This document shows, piece by piece, positions 8,388-15,363 of a stretch of DNA of 23,498 nucleotides; within the stretch, counting starts at the first letter, position 1, and each line of letters begins with the position of its first letter. The stretch covers positions 1 to 23,498 of the forward strand of contig CADBPU010000049.1 of assembly GCA_902796635.1 (NCBI GenBank), written 5' to 3'. Under the pieces are notes generated by a model. That model had not been told where the DNA came from. It did no database searches and was given only the letters and a program-made list of their open reading frames with translations. Origin of the DNA: an uncultured Eubacteriales bacterium (GTDB taxonomy: Bacteria > Bacillota > Clostridia > Christensenellales > UBA1242). The position numbers and the translations under genes were made by a program.

Positions 8388-8810
8388 ATGATTATTGATG
8401 AAATAAAAAAAGCAAATATGCAAGCATTAAAAGAGCATAATGATGCACTTAGAACTGGTTATAGTATGCTTATGAATAAGTATATGCTTGCTGGCATAGA
8501 ACTCAAAGCACAAGGCAAAGAAATTGGCGATACAGAAATGATTCAACTCATTCAAAAGTCAATAAAAGAACTTGAAGAAGAAAAAGAAATCTATGAAAAA
8601 GCTGGCAGAGAAGAAAGTGTTAAATCAATAGAGATTCAACAAGAAGCACTTAAAGTATATTTGCCAAAAATGATGTCAAAAGAAGAAATCAAGGCGGAAA
8701 TTTTGAAACTTGATGACAAATCAATTGGCAATGTCATGAAACATTTCAAGATCAATTTTGCCGGCAAATGTGATATGAGAGATGTTCAAGAAGTATTAAA
8801 AGCACTATAA
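8388..8810 (+). CDS. yqeY: GatB/YqeY domain-containing protein
   Basis: A small cytosolic protein of the YqeY family, related to the C-terminal tRNA-binding domain of GatB, the amidotransferase subunit that makes Gln-tRNA or Asn-tRNA. The role of stand-alone YqeY is not established; binding to tRNA is the usual suggestion. The 140-residue length is close to the family norm of ~148. Family features are the N-terminal helix MIIDEIKKANMQALKEH, a charged helical stretch (KSIKELEEEKEIYEKAGR), EALKVYLPKMMSKEEIKAEI, and IGNVMKHFKINFAGKCDMRDV near the end. AGGAG (8373-8377) is 10 nt before the ATG, and the gene is 24 nt from glyS. The neighbourhood with an aminoacyl-tRNA synthetase fits a translation-linked role. 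Confidence 0.9.
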   Translation: MIIDEIKKANMQALKEHNDALRTGYSMLMNKYMLAGIELKAQGKEIGDTEMIQLIQKSIKELEEEKEIYEKAGREESVKSIEIQQEALKVYLPKMMSKEEIKAEILKLDDKSIGNVMKHFKINFAGKCDMRDVQEVLKAL

Positions 8811-8817
8811 ATTTTTA

Positions 8818-8840
8818 TTTTATAATTTTTAATTATAAAA
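8818..8840. repeat. AT-only inverted repeat between yqeY and the phosphoesterase gene
   Basis: TTTTATAATT (8818-8827), a TTT spacer, and the exact complement AATTATAAAA (8831-8840). It could be a weak hairpin or an operator. It lies 8 nt after the yqeY stop and just before the ribosome binding site of the next gene. No GC pairs stabilise it, so a terminator role is doubtful. Confidence 0.3.
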
Positions 8841-8855
8841 ATTAAAGGTATATTG

Positions 8856-9920
8856 ATGAGTAAAAAAAAGAAAATTTTAATTATTATATTTTCAATACTT
8901 TTATTTATTATTTCAAGTTGTTTGCTAAGTTTATACTTTCTTTTTGTTCATCATTATAAAGGAACAGAAAAAGTTGATATCTGGCATGAGACTGATGAAT
9001 TCAAGATTGAAAATATCACAACAATTCAAAAACAGAAAGATAGAGATTTTGTTATATTGAATTTGGCAGATATTCAAATGTGTGATTTGGAAGATATTTT
9101 TAGAATGCCCATCATATACGATGAAATTTCATATTTAGTAAAAACATCAAAACCAGACTTAATAACATTGACTGGCGACCAAACTTGGAGCAATGAAAAC
9201 TTGATAAGTTTGAAAACCATAATAAAATGGCTTGATGGGTTCAAAATTCCTTATGCTCCAGTCTTTGGTAATCATGATTATGGTAATCAAAAAAATTCAT
9301 CAACAGCAGAACTTAACTATTGTTGTGATTTGTATGAAAACAGTAAATATTGCTTATTTAAGCGTGGTCCATCAAATTTGGGTACATTAGGCAATTATGT
9401 CATCAACATTATGGAAGATGAAAAAGTTTATAAAACATTATATATGATTGATGCTGGCTATGAAGATATGATAACAGATGAGCAAATTGCTTGGTTTAAG
9501 TGGAATGCTGATGGTATAAAGCAAGCAAATGGTGGAGTTTACTCCCAAGGTATGTGCTTTATGCACAAGCCCATTCCTGAATTTAGAACAGCATATATGG
9601 AGTATTTATATGATAGCAGTGAAGTTGAAGCAATAACTGATGTTCATGTGCATTATTCATTATATGGAACAGAACAGAATGGCTTTTTTGAAGTTGCAAA
9701 AGAGTGTAATGTTTTAGATATCGTTTGCGGTCACCAACATGGCAACAATTTCACAATCAAGTTTCAAGGGATACGTCTTACATTTGCATTAAAAACTGAT
9801 GAACTTGGTGGTTTTTATGAAGATAAGTATATATACTTAAATGGTGCCACGGTTTTTACTTTGAATGAAAATGTGAATATACAAAACATCTTTGTTGATA
9901 GAAATAAGTATAAAATTTAG
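8856..9920 (+). CDS. Membrane-anchored calcineurin-like metallophosphoesterase
   Basis: A phosphoesterase with a two-metal active site, probably outside the cytoplasmic membrane; the substrate is unknown. A Lys-rich start (SKKKK) and one hydrophobic helix (~7-30) form a signal anchor. Motifs are in order: D72-I-Q74 (the usual DxH has Gln in place of His), GD at 107-108, GNHD at 138-141, H237 in MCFMHKPIPEF, and GHQH at 292-295. Apart from Q74 the set is complete, and Gln there occurs in some family members. The ATG at 8856 is chosen because AAAGG (8844-8848) lies 7 nt upstream; a TTG one codon earlier is possible. The product is 354 residues. No clear promoter is seen in the 45-nt gap after yqeY, so it may be read through from that operon. 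Confidence 0.86.
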   Translation: MSKKKKILIIIFSILLFIISSCLLSLYFLFVHHYKGTEKVDIWHETDEFKIENITTIQKQKDRDFVILNLADIQMCDLEDIFRMPIIYDEISYLVKTSKPDLITLTGDQTWSNENLISLKTIIKWLDGFKIPYAPVFGNHDYGNQKNSSTAELNYCCDLYENSKYCLFKRGPSNLGTLGNYVINIMEDEKVYKTLYMIDAGYEDMITDEQIAWFKWNADGIKQANGGVYSQGMCFMHKPIPEFRTAYMEYLYDSSEVEAITDVHVHYSLYGTEQNGFFEVAKECNVLDIVCGHQHGNNFTIKFQGIRLTFALKTDELGGFYEDKYIYLNGATVFTLNENVNIQNIFVDRNKYKI

Positions 9921-10015
9921 TATAATATAAAAAAATTTACGTGAAATATAAATAAAATTGCAATATTTTGATATTATAAAAATAAATAGCAATAAAAAAT
10001 ACAAAGGAAACATTT

Positions 10016-10846
10016 ATGAATTATCATTTTTTTGATTATAAATACAATATAGAAAATTTTCAATCAGATTTATTTAGTGTACCACACATAATTTTTATAG
10101 TTTTATCATTTTTGTTGGTACCAACAATTTCAATTCTTTTAAGAAAAATAAATCATAAAAAAATAGACAAATTTATAAAGATATTTTCAATTGCATGGGT
10201 TGTTTTGGAAATTGTAAAAATTACATGGGAAAGTTATTGGGATATCTCAACTGGTCGCGGATTTAATACTGGTGGTATTCTTCCACTTTACACATGTTCG
10301 CTCTTTATATATACTATGCTGTTTGCTGCATGGAGCAAGGGCAAAGCAAAAGATTATTCACTTGCATTTATCACAACAATCAGTTTGATTAGTGGGGCAA
10401 TTGGCATTGTTCAATGCAATGGATTGAATTATTATCCATTTTGGACATTTGGAGGATTTTATTCAATGTTTTTCCATTTGTCTATGTTTGCAACAGGTGT
10501 GTTTTTACTATTTACGGGTTATAAAAAACTTGAATGGAAAGACATGATAAAAGCATGGGTTCCAATGCTAATTTTATCCGTTATCGCTAGCCCAGTAAAC
10601 TATGAATATGGTGCTGACTATATGCAAATTTATGAAGGTTCAGGAATTCCATTTTTCAGCACACTTTCCGGCATACTTGCAGACCATGGTTTAAGATTTG
10701 TCTTTACAGTCATCATGCTTATAACATACATTCCACTCACACTTGTAATAATAGGTCCAGCAAAATTAGTGTATTTCATAAATAATAAAAGAAAAAATAA
10801 ATTGCCAAATAAAAAACTGGAAGAGATATCAAATATAAACCAATAA
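10016..10846 (+). CDS. TIGR02206 / YwaF-type integral membrane protein
   Basis: A polytopic membrane protein of 276 residues that resembles the TIGR02206 (Bacillus YwaF) family, whose function is unknown. About six or seven hydrophobic helices span residues ~22-250. Characteristic pieces are WVVLEIVKITWESYW, then LPLYTCSLFIYTMLFA (the family's LPLH-C-S-like helix), and a loop NYEYGADYMQIYEGSGIPFF between the last helices. A Lys/Asn-rich cytosolic tail ends the protein. AAAGGA (10003-10008) lies 7 nt before the ATG. The 95-nt gap before it holds no convincing promoter, so co-transcription with the phosphoesterase is likely. It ends at a terminator facing the convergent J-domain gene. Family assignment is by pattern recall, not search. 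Confidence 0.75.
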   Translation: MNYHFFDYKYNIENFQSDLFSVPHIIFIVLSFLLVPTISILLRKINHKKIDKFIKIFSIAWVVLEIVKITWESYWDISTGRGFNTGGILPLYTCSLFIYTMLFAAWSKGKAKDYSLAFITTISLISGAIGIVQCNGLNYYPFWTFGGFYSMFFHLSMFATGVFLLFTGYKKLEWKDMIKAWVPMLILSVIASPVNYEYGADYMQIYEGSGIPFFSTLSGILADHGLRFVFTVIMLITYIPLTLVIIGPAKLVYFINNKRKNKLPNKKLEEISNINQ

Positions 10847-10876
10847 AAATTGCCGATAAAATCGACAATTTTTTTA
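10845..10876. terminator. Terminator between convergent genes
   Basis: Left arm AAAAATTGCCGAT (10845-10857), loop AAA, right arm ATCGACAATTTTTTT (10861-10875), with one C/A mismatch inside the stem. Seven T follow on the + strand, and five T would follow on the - strand. It can therefore stop transcription from the YwaF-type gene and perhaps also from the J-domain gene. Confidence 0.8.
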
Positions 10877-10929
10877 TTTTATTTAGTTATAATTAAAACA
10901 ATATTTTTGATATTAATATTATTACAATT

Positions 10930-11505
10930 TTAGTGTAATATGATAAGTAGGATTATAATTAATAACAATCCAATTATCACAAAGTCCAAAATCAATCTCT
11001 CACGTCTTGATGATTTTTCTTCTGGTGTCAAAACTTTGTGATGAACCGACTTGACATCTTTTTTTGGTTGTTTTGTAAAGAAATTTGTCTTTATTTTTTT
11101 GTCTTCAACTTTTGTGTCATTATTAAATTCTTCTTGCTTTTGTACTTTCTCTTTTGCTTGCTTTTCTGGTGCATAGTCGCCAGTGTTTACTTTTTTATGT
11201 TTTTTTTCTTCTTTGGCGCGTTTTTTAGCTTCATATCTTTGTTTTCTGGCTTCTTCTCTTATATATTCATCTCTTTGTCTATCAAAGCCAAATTTGACGT
11301 CATAAATGTATTTTTTGTCTTTATCTTTAAGCGTATCATAGGCAAGATTGAGTTCGGCAGTAATATTTTCCGCTTCACGCTTATTGCCCTTGTATGTGTC
11401 TGGGTGATATTGTTTTATTTTGTTCAAATATGCATTACGAATTTCCGTTTCTCCTGCAAAAATACTTATCCCCAAAAGTTTGTAATAATTTACTGTTTTT
11501 GCCAT
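10930..11505 (-). CDS. Tail-anchored J-domain (DnaJ-like) protein
   Basis: A co-chaperone-type protein expected to stimulate a DnaK ATPase at the membrane. Residues 1-70 form a J domain: NYYKLLGI, then H34-P-D36 in KIKQYHPDT, and LNLAYDTLKDKDKKYIYD. There is no Gly/Phe region, no zinc-finger and no substrate-binding domain. Residues ~72-165 are very rich in Lys, Glu and Arg. The last 21 residues (171-191) are a hydrophobic helix, LILDFVIIGLLLIIILLIIL, ending one residue before the stop. This predicts a tail anchor with the J domain in the cytoplasm. The ATG at 11505 is chosen because GGGGG (11515-11511) is 5 nt upstream; a TTG at 11517 would lack that site. It has its own promoter and converges on the YwaF-type gene. 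The partner is unknown. Confidence 0.87.
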   Translation of the reverse strand: MAKTVNYYKLLGISIFAGETEIRNAYLNKIKQYHPDTYKGNKREAENITAELNLAYDTLKDKDKKYIYDVKFGFDRQRDEYIREEARKQRYEAKKRAKEEKKHKKVNTGDYAPEKQAKEKVQKQEEFNNDTKVEDKKIKTNFFTKQPKKDVKSVHHKVLTPEEKSSRRERLILDFVIIGLLLIIILLIILH

Positions 11506-11536
11506 ATCAACCCCCAAATCTTATTCCTACAAAAAA

Positions 11537-11565
11537 ATTATATTTCATTTTGTCATATTTTGCAA
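11537..11565 (-). promoter_or_regulatory. Promoter of the J-domain gene
   Basis: On the - strand, TTGCAA (11565-11560), a 17-bp spacer and TATAAT (11542-11537). The expected leader is about 25 nt and includes the GGGGG ribosome binding site. It lies between the small ORF and the J-domain gene, so the latter can be expressed independently. Confidence 0.7.
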
Positions 11566-11591
11566 TATCTTTTTTTATTTTTATTCAAAAA

Positions 11592-11753
11592 TTACCAATC
11601 TTCTTTGCCCTTTGTGTAATCTTTTATATCATCATAATAATCAAAATACTTTTCTTTGAATTTTTTTATATTTGCATCTTGATTATTCTTTTTGGTCTTT
11701 TCTGTTTGAGATTTAGTAATTATAACTTTTTTTTCTTTTTTTCTAAATATCAT
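11592..11753 (-). CDS. Small ORF of 53 codons, function unknown
   Basis: A short reading frame from ATG (11753-11751) to TAA (11594-11592). The product starts MIFRKKEKKVIITKSQ and ends YTKGKEDW. It is hydrophilic: Lys-rich in the first 35 residues and acidic/aromatic in the last 18 (FDYYDDIKDY). No membrane helix or known motif is seen. No Shine-Dalgarno precedes the ATG, but TATAAT lies at 11765-11760, only 6 nt before it, so a leaderless transcript is possible (TTGTAA 16 bp further up could be the -35). It points the same way as the J-domain gene, 86 nt upstream of it. Without it the 11518-11846 gap would be unexplained. It could also be a chance ORF in AT-rich DNA. Confidence 0.45.
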   Translation of the reverse strand: MIFRKKEKKVIITKSQTEKTKKNNQDANIKKFKEKYFDYYDDIKDYTKGKEDW

Positions 11754-11759
11754 AATTAT

Positions 11760-11765
11760 ATTATA
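11760..11765 (-). promoter_or_regulatory. -10 box for the small ORF
   Basis: TATAAT on the - strand, 6 nt before the ATG at 11753, with a 4-of-6 -35 match (TTGTAA) 16 bp upstream. If used, transcription would begin at or next to the start codon. Confidence 0.4.
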
Positions 11766-11809
11766 CAATATAATTTGATTTTTACAAAAAAAATAGATTG
11801 TATTTTTGT

Positions 11810-11837
11810 TTGTTTATTTTATGAATTAAGATATAAT
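11810..11837 (+). promoter_or_regulatory. Promoter of the acyltransferase-DUF6320-cls operon
   Basis: TATAAT at 11832-11837 with TTGTTT (3 of 6) at 11810-11815, 16-bp spacer. The ATG at 11847 is 9 nt after the -10 box and no ribosome binding site lies between. The mRNA would start within 2-3 nt of the start codon. Confidence 0.5.
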
Positions 11838-11846
11838 ATAAATATA

Positions 11847-13115
11847 ATGGAAAATATAAAAGACGGTGAAAATTGGTTAAAAATAGATAATGCTGGATTG
11901 ATATATCCTTCTGCTAGTAGCGAAAAGTGGAACAACGTGTTTAGAGTTAGTGCATATCTAAAAGAAGATGTAGACCCAAAGGTTTTGCAACAAGCCCTAA
12001 ATATTGTTATTTTAAGATTTCCTAATCTCGATGTGGCAATTCGCAGGGGATTTTTTTGGTATTATTTTCAAAGCTTAAATGAATATCCAAAAGTACAAGA
12101 AGAAAAGACATATCCTTGCAGACGTATGGAATTAAATTCAAAAAAACATCTTTTTAGAGTGTTATATTACAAAAATAAAATAAGCTTTGAAACGTTCCAT
12201 TCACTTACTGACGGCAATGGTGCAATCAACTTTTTGAATTGTTTGATTTGTTGCTATCTCAATTTGCTTGGCGCAGAGATTAATGAAAAAGAATTAGAAA
12301 TAGATTACAAAGACAAGCCAAGCATGGAAGATATTGAAGACAGTTTCAAGCGTTTTCAAGATGATAGCGGCAATGGCAAAAGGTTGAGTAGAAAGGCATA
12401 TCAAATTTATGGAACGCCAGAACAAAACGGCAAACTTAATGTTATATCTGCTGTTTTGAGTGTGAACAATTTGCACCGTGTTGCAAAGCAAAACAATGCA
12501 ACAATAACACAATTTTTGGTTGCATTATATGCAAAAGCGATTTTGAATTACAAGGAATTTACTTTGCAAAAAAAGAGACCTGTTGTCATCAGTGTTCCCA
12601 TCAATTTGAGAAAATTTTTTGATAGCAAAACTCAAAGAAATTTTTCAAGTTGGATTGACATTGTTTTCAGTGAAAAAAACAAGTATGAAGTTCCAGATTT
12701 GATTGAAATAACAAAACAGCAAATGTCAGTTGTCAGCAAAGAATATTTGCAAAAAAATATCAATACAAATGTAAGCACAGAAAAGAATATTTTTGTTAGA
12801 ATAATGCCATTGTTTATCAAAAAACTTGCTTTGCAATTATCTTACAAATTTTTTGGCGAAGGTTCATACACAACAGTTCTCACAAATCTAGGGAATGTTA
12901 AAACGCCCGCTGGTTTTGAAAAATATGTTGATAGATATGAATGTTTGCTTTGCAAAAGTATTATTAATGCAATCAATATTGGAGTTGTTAGTTTTCAAGA
13001 CAAAATCTCAATAACTTTTACTGGCGCAATAAAAGAACATTTTATTGAAAGAGAGTTCTGTAAACTGCTTAAAAGTTATGGCATTGATATACAAATTTAC
13101 ACAAATATAAAATAG
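11847..13115 (+). CDS. Condensation-domain-like acyltransferase (alcohol acetyltransferase-type)
   Basis: A 422-residue soluble protein that resembles the CoA-dependent acyltransferase superfamily (condensation domains, PapA, alcohol O-acetyltransferase). The catalytic motif HxxxDG is present at H118-SLT-D122-G123 in ETFHSLTDGNGA. The second half has PVVISVPINLRKFF and VLTNLGNVKTPAGFE, which sit where these enzymes shape the tunnel. The expected reaction is acyl transfer from CoA or a carrier protein to a hydroxyl; the substrates cannot be read from sequence. The start is set at the ATG at 11847, because the product then opens with a family-like N-terminus and the frame above it overlaps the J-domain gene in antisense. 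No Shine-Dalgarno is present. It is followed after 33 nt by a DUF6320 gene and then cardiolipin synthase, which suggests a lipid acceptor. Confidence 0.75.
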   Translation: MENIKDGENWLKIDNAGLIYPSASSEKWNNVFRVSAYLKEDVDPKVLQQALNIVILRFPNLDVAIRRGFFWYYFQSLNEYPKVQEEKTYPCRRMELNSKKHLFRVLYYKNKISFETFHSLTDGNGAINFLNCLICCYLNLLGAEINEKELEIDYKDKPSMEDIEDSFKRFQDDSGNGKRLSRKAYQIYGTPEQNGKLNVISAVLSVNNLHRVAKQNNATITQFLVALYAKAILNYKEFTLQKKRPVVISVPINLRKFFDSKTQRNFSSWIDIVFSEKNKYEVPDLIEITKQQMSVVSKEYLQKNINTNVSTEKNIFVRIMPLFIKKLALQLSYKFFGEGSYTTVLTNLGNVKTPAGFEKYVDRYECLLCKSIINAINIGVVSFQDKISITFTGAIKEHFIEREFCKLLKSYGIDIQIYTNIK

Positions 13116-13130
13116 TGAGATTATATCTCA
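13116..13130 (+). repeat. Intra-operon hairpin
   Basis: TGAGAT (13116-13121), loop TAT, ATCTCA (13125-13130), directly after the acyltransferase stop codon. No T-run follows, so it is not a terminator. It may protect the upstream message or tune the ratio between the two genes. Confidence 0.4.
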
Positions 13131-13148
13131 ATAATACAAGGAGAATTG

Positions 13149-13817
13149 ATGAGACATTGTGATAAATGTGATGTTGATATTATGGATGATGTAAACAATT
13201 GTCCACTTTGTGGCAGAGATATTTCAACAAAAGATAGCGTTGAAAGTTTTTTGTGTTATCCAGACAACAAGATTTGGCAAAGTAAAAGAAACACATTGAT
13301 AAACTTTGCATTTTGGGCGTCTATAATAGGTATGCTTATAAGCATTTTTGTGGAGTGGCTCATATTCAAACAAATCAGATATAATTGGTATGTTATCACA
13401 GGTGTTGCAATGTTTGTACTTACTGTGATTTTGCCGTTAAAATTCAAATGGAGTTTTTCATTTGTTTGCACATTTATTGGACTTTGCATTTGTGGATATA
13501 TTTTGTTTTTGGAATTATTTACCAATTCTTTTGGTTGGGGACTTTATATAACAATACCATTTTTCATAATGTTTATGGCTTTATATTCAACGTTTATCAC
13601 AGTTTTAAGAAATTATTACAAGGGTTTTGACTTTGTGGTTTGCTTGCTTATTTTTTCTATACTTAGCATTGCAGTCTTTATGTATAACATACTTTCAGGT
13701 GGTTTGATGTGGCCAAGTTTGGTTGCATTTTTGACATCTATAACCTGTTTTATATTCATTTTAATATTTAGGTTCAAAAGTGTAAAAAAACAACTTGAAA
13801 AGAATTTCTTTATTTAA
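13149..13817 (+). CDS. DUF6320-type zinc-ribbon membrane protein
   Basis: A 222-residue protein of unknown function. Residues 1-24 form a zinc-ribbon: C4-DK-C7 and C18-PL-C21. About six hydrophobic helices follow (~50-212), and the protein ends in a short basic tail. The layout matches DUF6320 proteins, which to my recollection often lie next to alcohol-acetyltransferase-like genes, as here. AAGGAG (13138-13143) is 5 nt before the ATG at 13149; a TTG one codon earlier would overlap less well. It sits between the acyltransferase and cardiolipin synthase genes, 19 nt from the latter. A membrane partner that presents or moves the acylated lipid is a reasonable guess, but nothing in the sequence shows it. 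Confidence 0.72.
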   Translation: MRHCDKCDVDIMDDVNNCPLCGRDISTKDSVESFLCYPDNKIWQSKRNTLINFAFWASIIGMLISIFVEWLIFKQIRYNWYVITGVAMFVLTVILPLKFKWSFSFVCTFIGLCICGYILFLELFTNSFGWGLYITIPFFIMFMALYSTFITVLRNYYKGFDFVVCLLIFSILSIAVFMYNILSGGLMWPSLVAFLTSITCFIFILIFRFKSVKKQLEKNFFI

Positions 13818-13836
13818 TAAAAATAGGAATGTGTTT

Positions 13837-15303
13837 ATGAATTGGTTAAGTATTTTGCTGATTGTGAATTATTCTCTGTGTCTAGTATTTATTTTAGACA
13901 TGATTTTTGTCAGCAAAAAAAAGCCAGAAAGAATTATTGCTTGGATTATTCTTATGATGGTTCCTTTCATCGGCTTGTTTATTTACATAATTATTGGCGC
14001 AGGTCTTAATAGTTTTTCAAAACGTATGATAAAGAAATTTGAACTATCAAGCAATGTTTATAACGCACATATAAAAAATCAAATAAAAACATTAAAAGAA
14101 CAAGATGAACCAAAATCATATCCGGCAGAATACAAAGATTTGATTTTGTTAAATCTCAATTATGCTGACAGTATTTTTTCAAAGAATAACAATATGCAAT
14201 ATTTTCTTGATGGCAAATCTGTTTATGACTCATTGATAGAAGATATAAAAAATGCTCAGGCATCAATTCATTTAGAATTTTATATTTTTGCAAATGATAA
14301 AACAGGAAAAAAACTTATCAAACTTTTAACACAAAAAGCAAAAGAAGGTGTTGAAGTTAGAATTTTATATGATGCCATCGGTAGTTTTCATACAAATAGT
14401 TTTGCGTTTAGAAAATTCAAAAAAGCGGGTGGCAAAGTCAATGTGTTTTTTCCACCATTTATGAATATCAAATTTTTGAATTTCAAAGCCAATTACAGAA
14501 ATCATAGAAAGATTTGTGTGATTGATGGGAAAATTGGATATACAGGTGGTTTTAATATTAGGGACGACCACATGGGTGAAATAAAACGTCTTGCTCCTTG
14601 GCGTGATACATCAATACGTATTGTTGGTGGAGCAGTTCACTCGTTTCAAAATATATTTTTGTCTGACTGGCGTTTTTCTTCAAAAGATAGTTCAACTCCT
14701 GAATCTTATTTGAATGCAAAATATTTTCCAAATATAAAAACAACGCCAGATGAATATAACGTGCCTATGCAAGTAATAACTTGTGGGCCAACAAGCAGAA
14801 GTGAACAGATAAAGACATGTATGATAAAAATGATGACATATGCCAAAAAGAGCATTAAAATTCAAACACCATATTTCATACCTGATGATTCTTTTATTGA
14901 TGCAGTAAAACTTGCACTACTTAGTGGAGTAAAAGTTGAATTGATGTTTCCAAAAAAGATTGACCATTGGCATGTTCATTTTGCAAGTTTAAGCCATATC
15001 AATGATTTGTTGAGATATGGACTTAAAATATATGTATATAATGGTTTTATTCATAGTAAAGTTTTGCTTGTTGATGATGAAATCATCACGCTTGGCAGTT
15101 GTAATATTGATATTCGTTCTTTTTCATTAAATTTTGAAGATAATGTTGTTATATACGACAATCAAAAAGCACTTGAATATTCAACTTATTTTGAAGAAGA
15201 CAAAAAAAATTGTGAAGAATATACGGAAAAAGTACGAAAAAAGAAAAATATTTTTGAAAAAGTACTTATCAGCTTTTGTAGATTGTTTTCTTCTCTATTA
15301 TAA
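13837..15303 (+). CDS. cls: Cardiolipin synthase (phospholipase D superfamily)
   Basis: Joins two phosphatidylglycerols to cardiolipin and glycerol at the cytoplasmic membrane. The product of 488 residues has two N-terminal helices (~4-25 and ~33-54) and two HKD motifs: H223-R-K225-x4-D230 followed by GYTGGFN, and H406-S-K408-x4-D413 followed by LGSCNIDIRSF. Both are complete. The C-terminus has a Lys-rich stretch and a short hydrophobic end. The ATG at 13837 is chosen because TAGGAA (13824-13829) lies upstream at good spacing; a TTG at 13795 would start inside the DUF6320 gene and add 14 residues. It is the last gene of the acyltransferase operon. Some family members make other phosphodiesters, so the exact product is inferred. 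Confidence 0.9.
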   Translation: MNWLSILLIVNYSLCLVFILDMIFVSKKKPERIIAWIILMMVPFIGLFIYIIIGAGLNSFSKRMIKKFELSSNVYNAHIKNQIKTLKEQDEPKSYPAEYKDLILLNLNYADSIFSKNNNMQYFLDGKSVYDSLIEDIKNAQASIHLEFYIFANDKTGKKLIKLLTQKAKEGVEVRILYDAIGSFHTNSFAFRKFKKAGGKVNVFFPPFMNIKFLNFKANYRNHRKICVIDGKIGYTGGFNIRDDHMGEIKRLAPWRDTSIRIVGGAVHSFQNIFLSDWRFSSKDSSTPESYLNAKYFPNIKTTPDEYNVPMQVITCGPTSRSEQIKTCMIKMMTYAKKSIKIQTPYFIPDDSFIDAVKLALLSGVKVELMFPKKIDHWHVHFASLSHINDLLRYGLKIYVYNGFIHSKVLLVDDEIITLGSCNIDIRSFSLNFEDNVVIYDNQKALEYSTYFEEDKKNCEEYTEKVRKKKNIFEKVLISFCRLFSSLL

Positions 15304-15317
15304 TTTTGTTGTATCAC

Positions 15318-15346
15318 TTTACAATAACCAAAAATTTATATATAAT
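15318..15346 (+). promoter_or_regulatory. Promoter of the DUF975-like gene
   Basis: TTTACA (15318-15323), 17-bp spacer, TATAAT (15341-15346). Five of six and six of six matches. The start would lie only a few nt before AAGGAG (15353-15358), giving a leader of about 11 nt. Confidence 0.75.
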
Positions 15347-15363
15347 TTTTATAAGGAGATTTT

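Noticed and set aside
8818..8840. AT inverted repeat as a terminator after yqeY
   Set aside because: The stem has no GC pairs, the loop is 3 nt, and no clean T-run follows. It was kept only as a repeat of low confidence.
9921..10015. Promoter in the gap before the YwaF-type gene
   Set aside because: TATAAT-like sequences at 9921 and 9975 have no -35 box at 16-18 bp (spacings of 20 and 11).
11038..11619. 193-codon + strand frame across the J-domain gene
   Set aside because: It is the antisense of a Lys/Glu-rich coding region and encodes a low-complexity Phe/Leu/Cys string; there is no ribosome binding site.
11394..11846. N-terminal extension of the acyltransferase frame back to 11394
   Set aside because: The extra 151 residues are Phe/Ile-rich, overlap the J-domain gene in antisense, and precede a family-like N-terminus at the ATG at 11847. 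It is open only because the region is T-rich.
13795..13836. TTG start of cardiolipin synthase inside the DUF6320 gene
   Set aside because: No ribosome binding site precedes the TTG, and TAGGAA sits correctly before the ATG at 13837.
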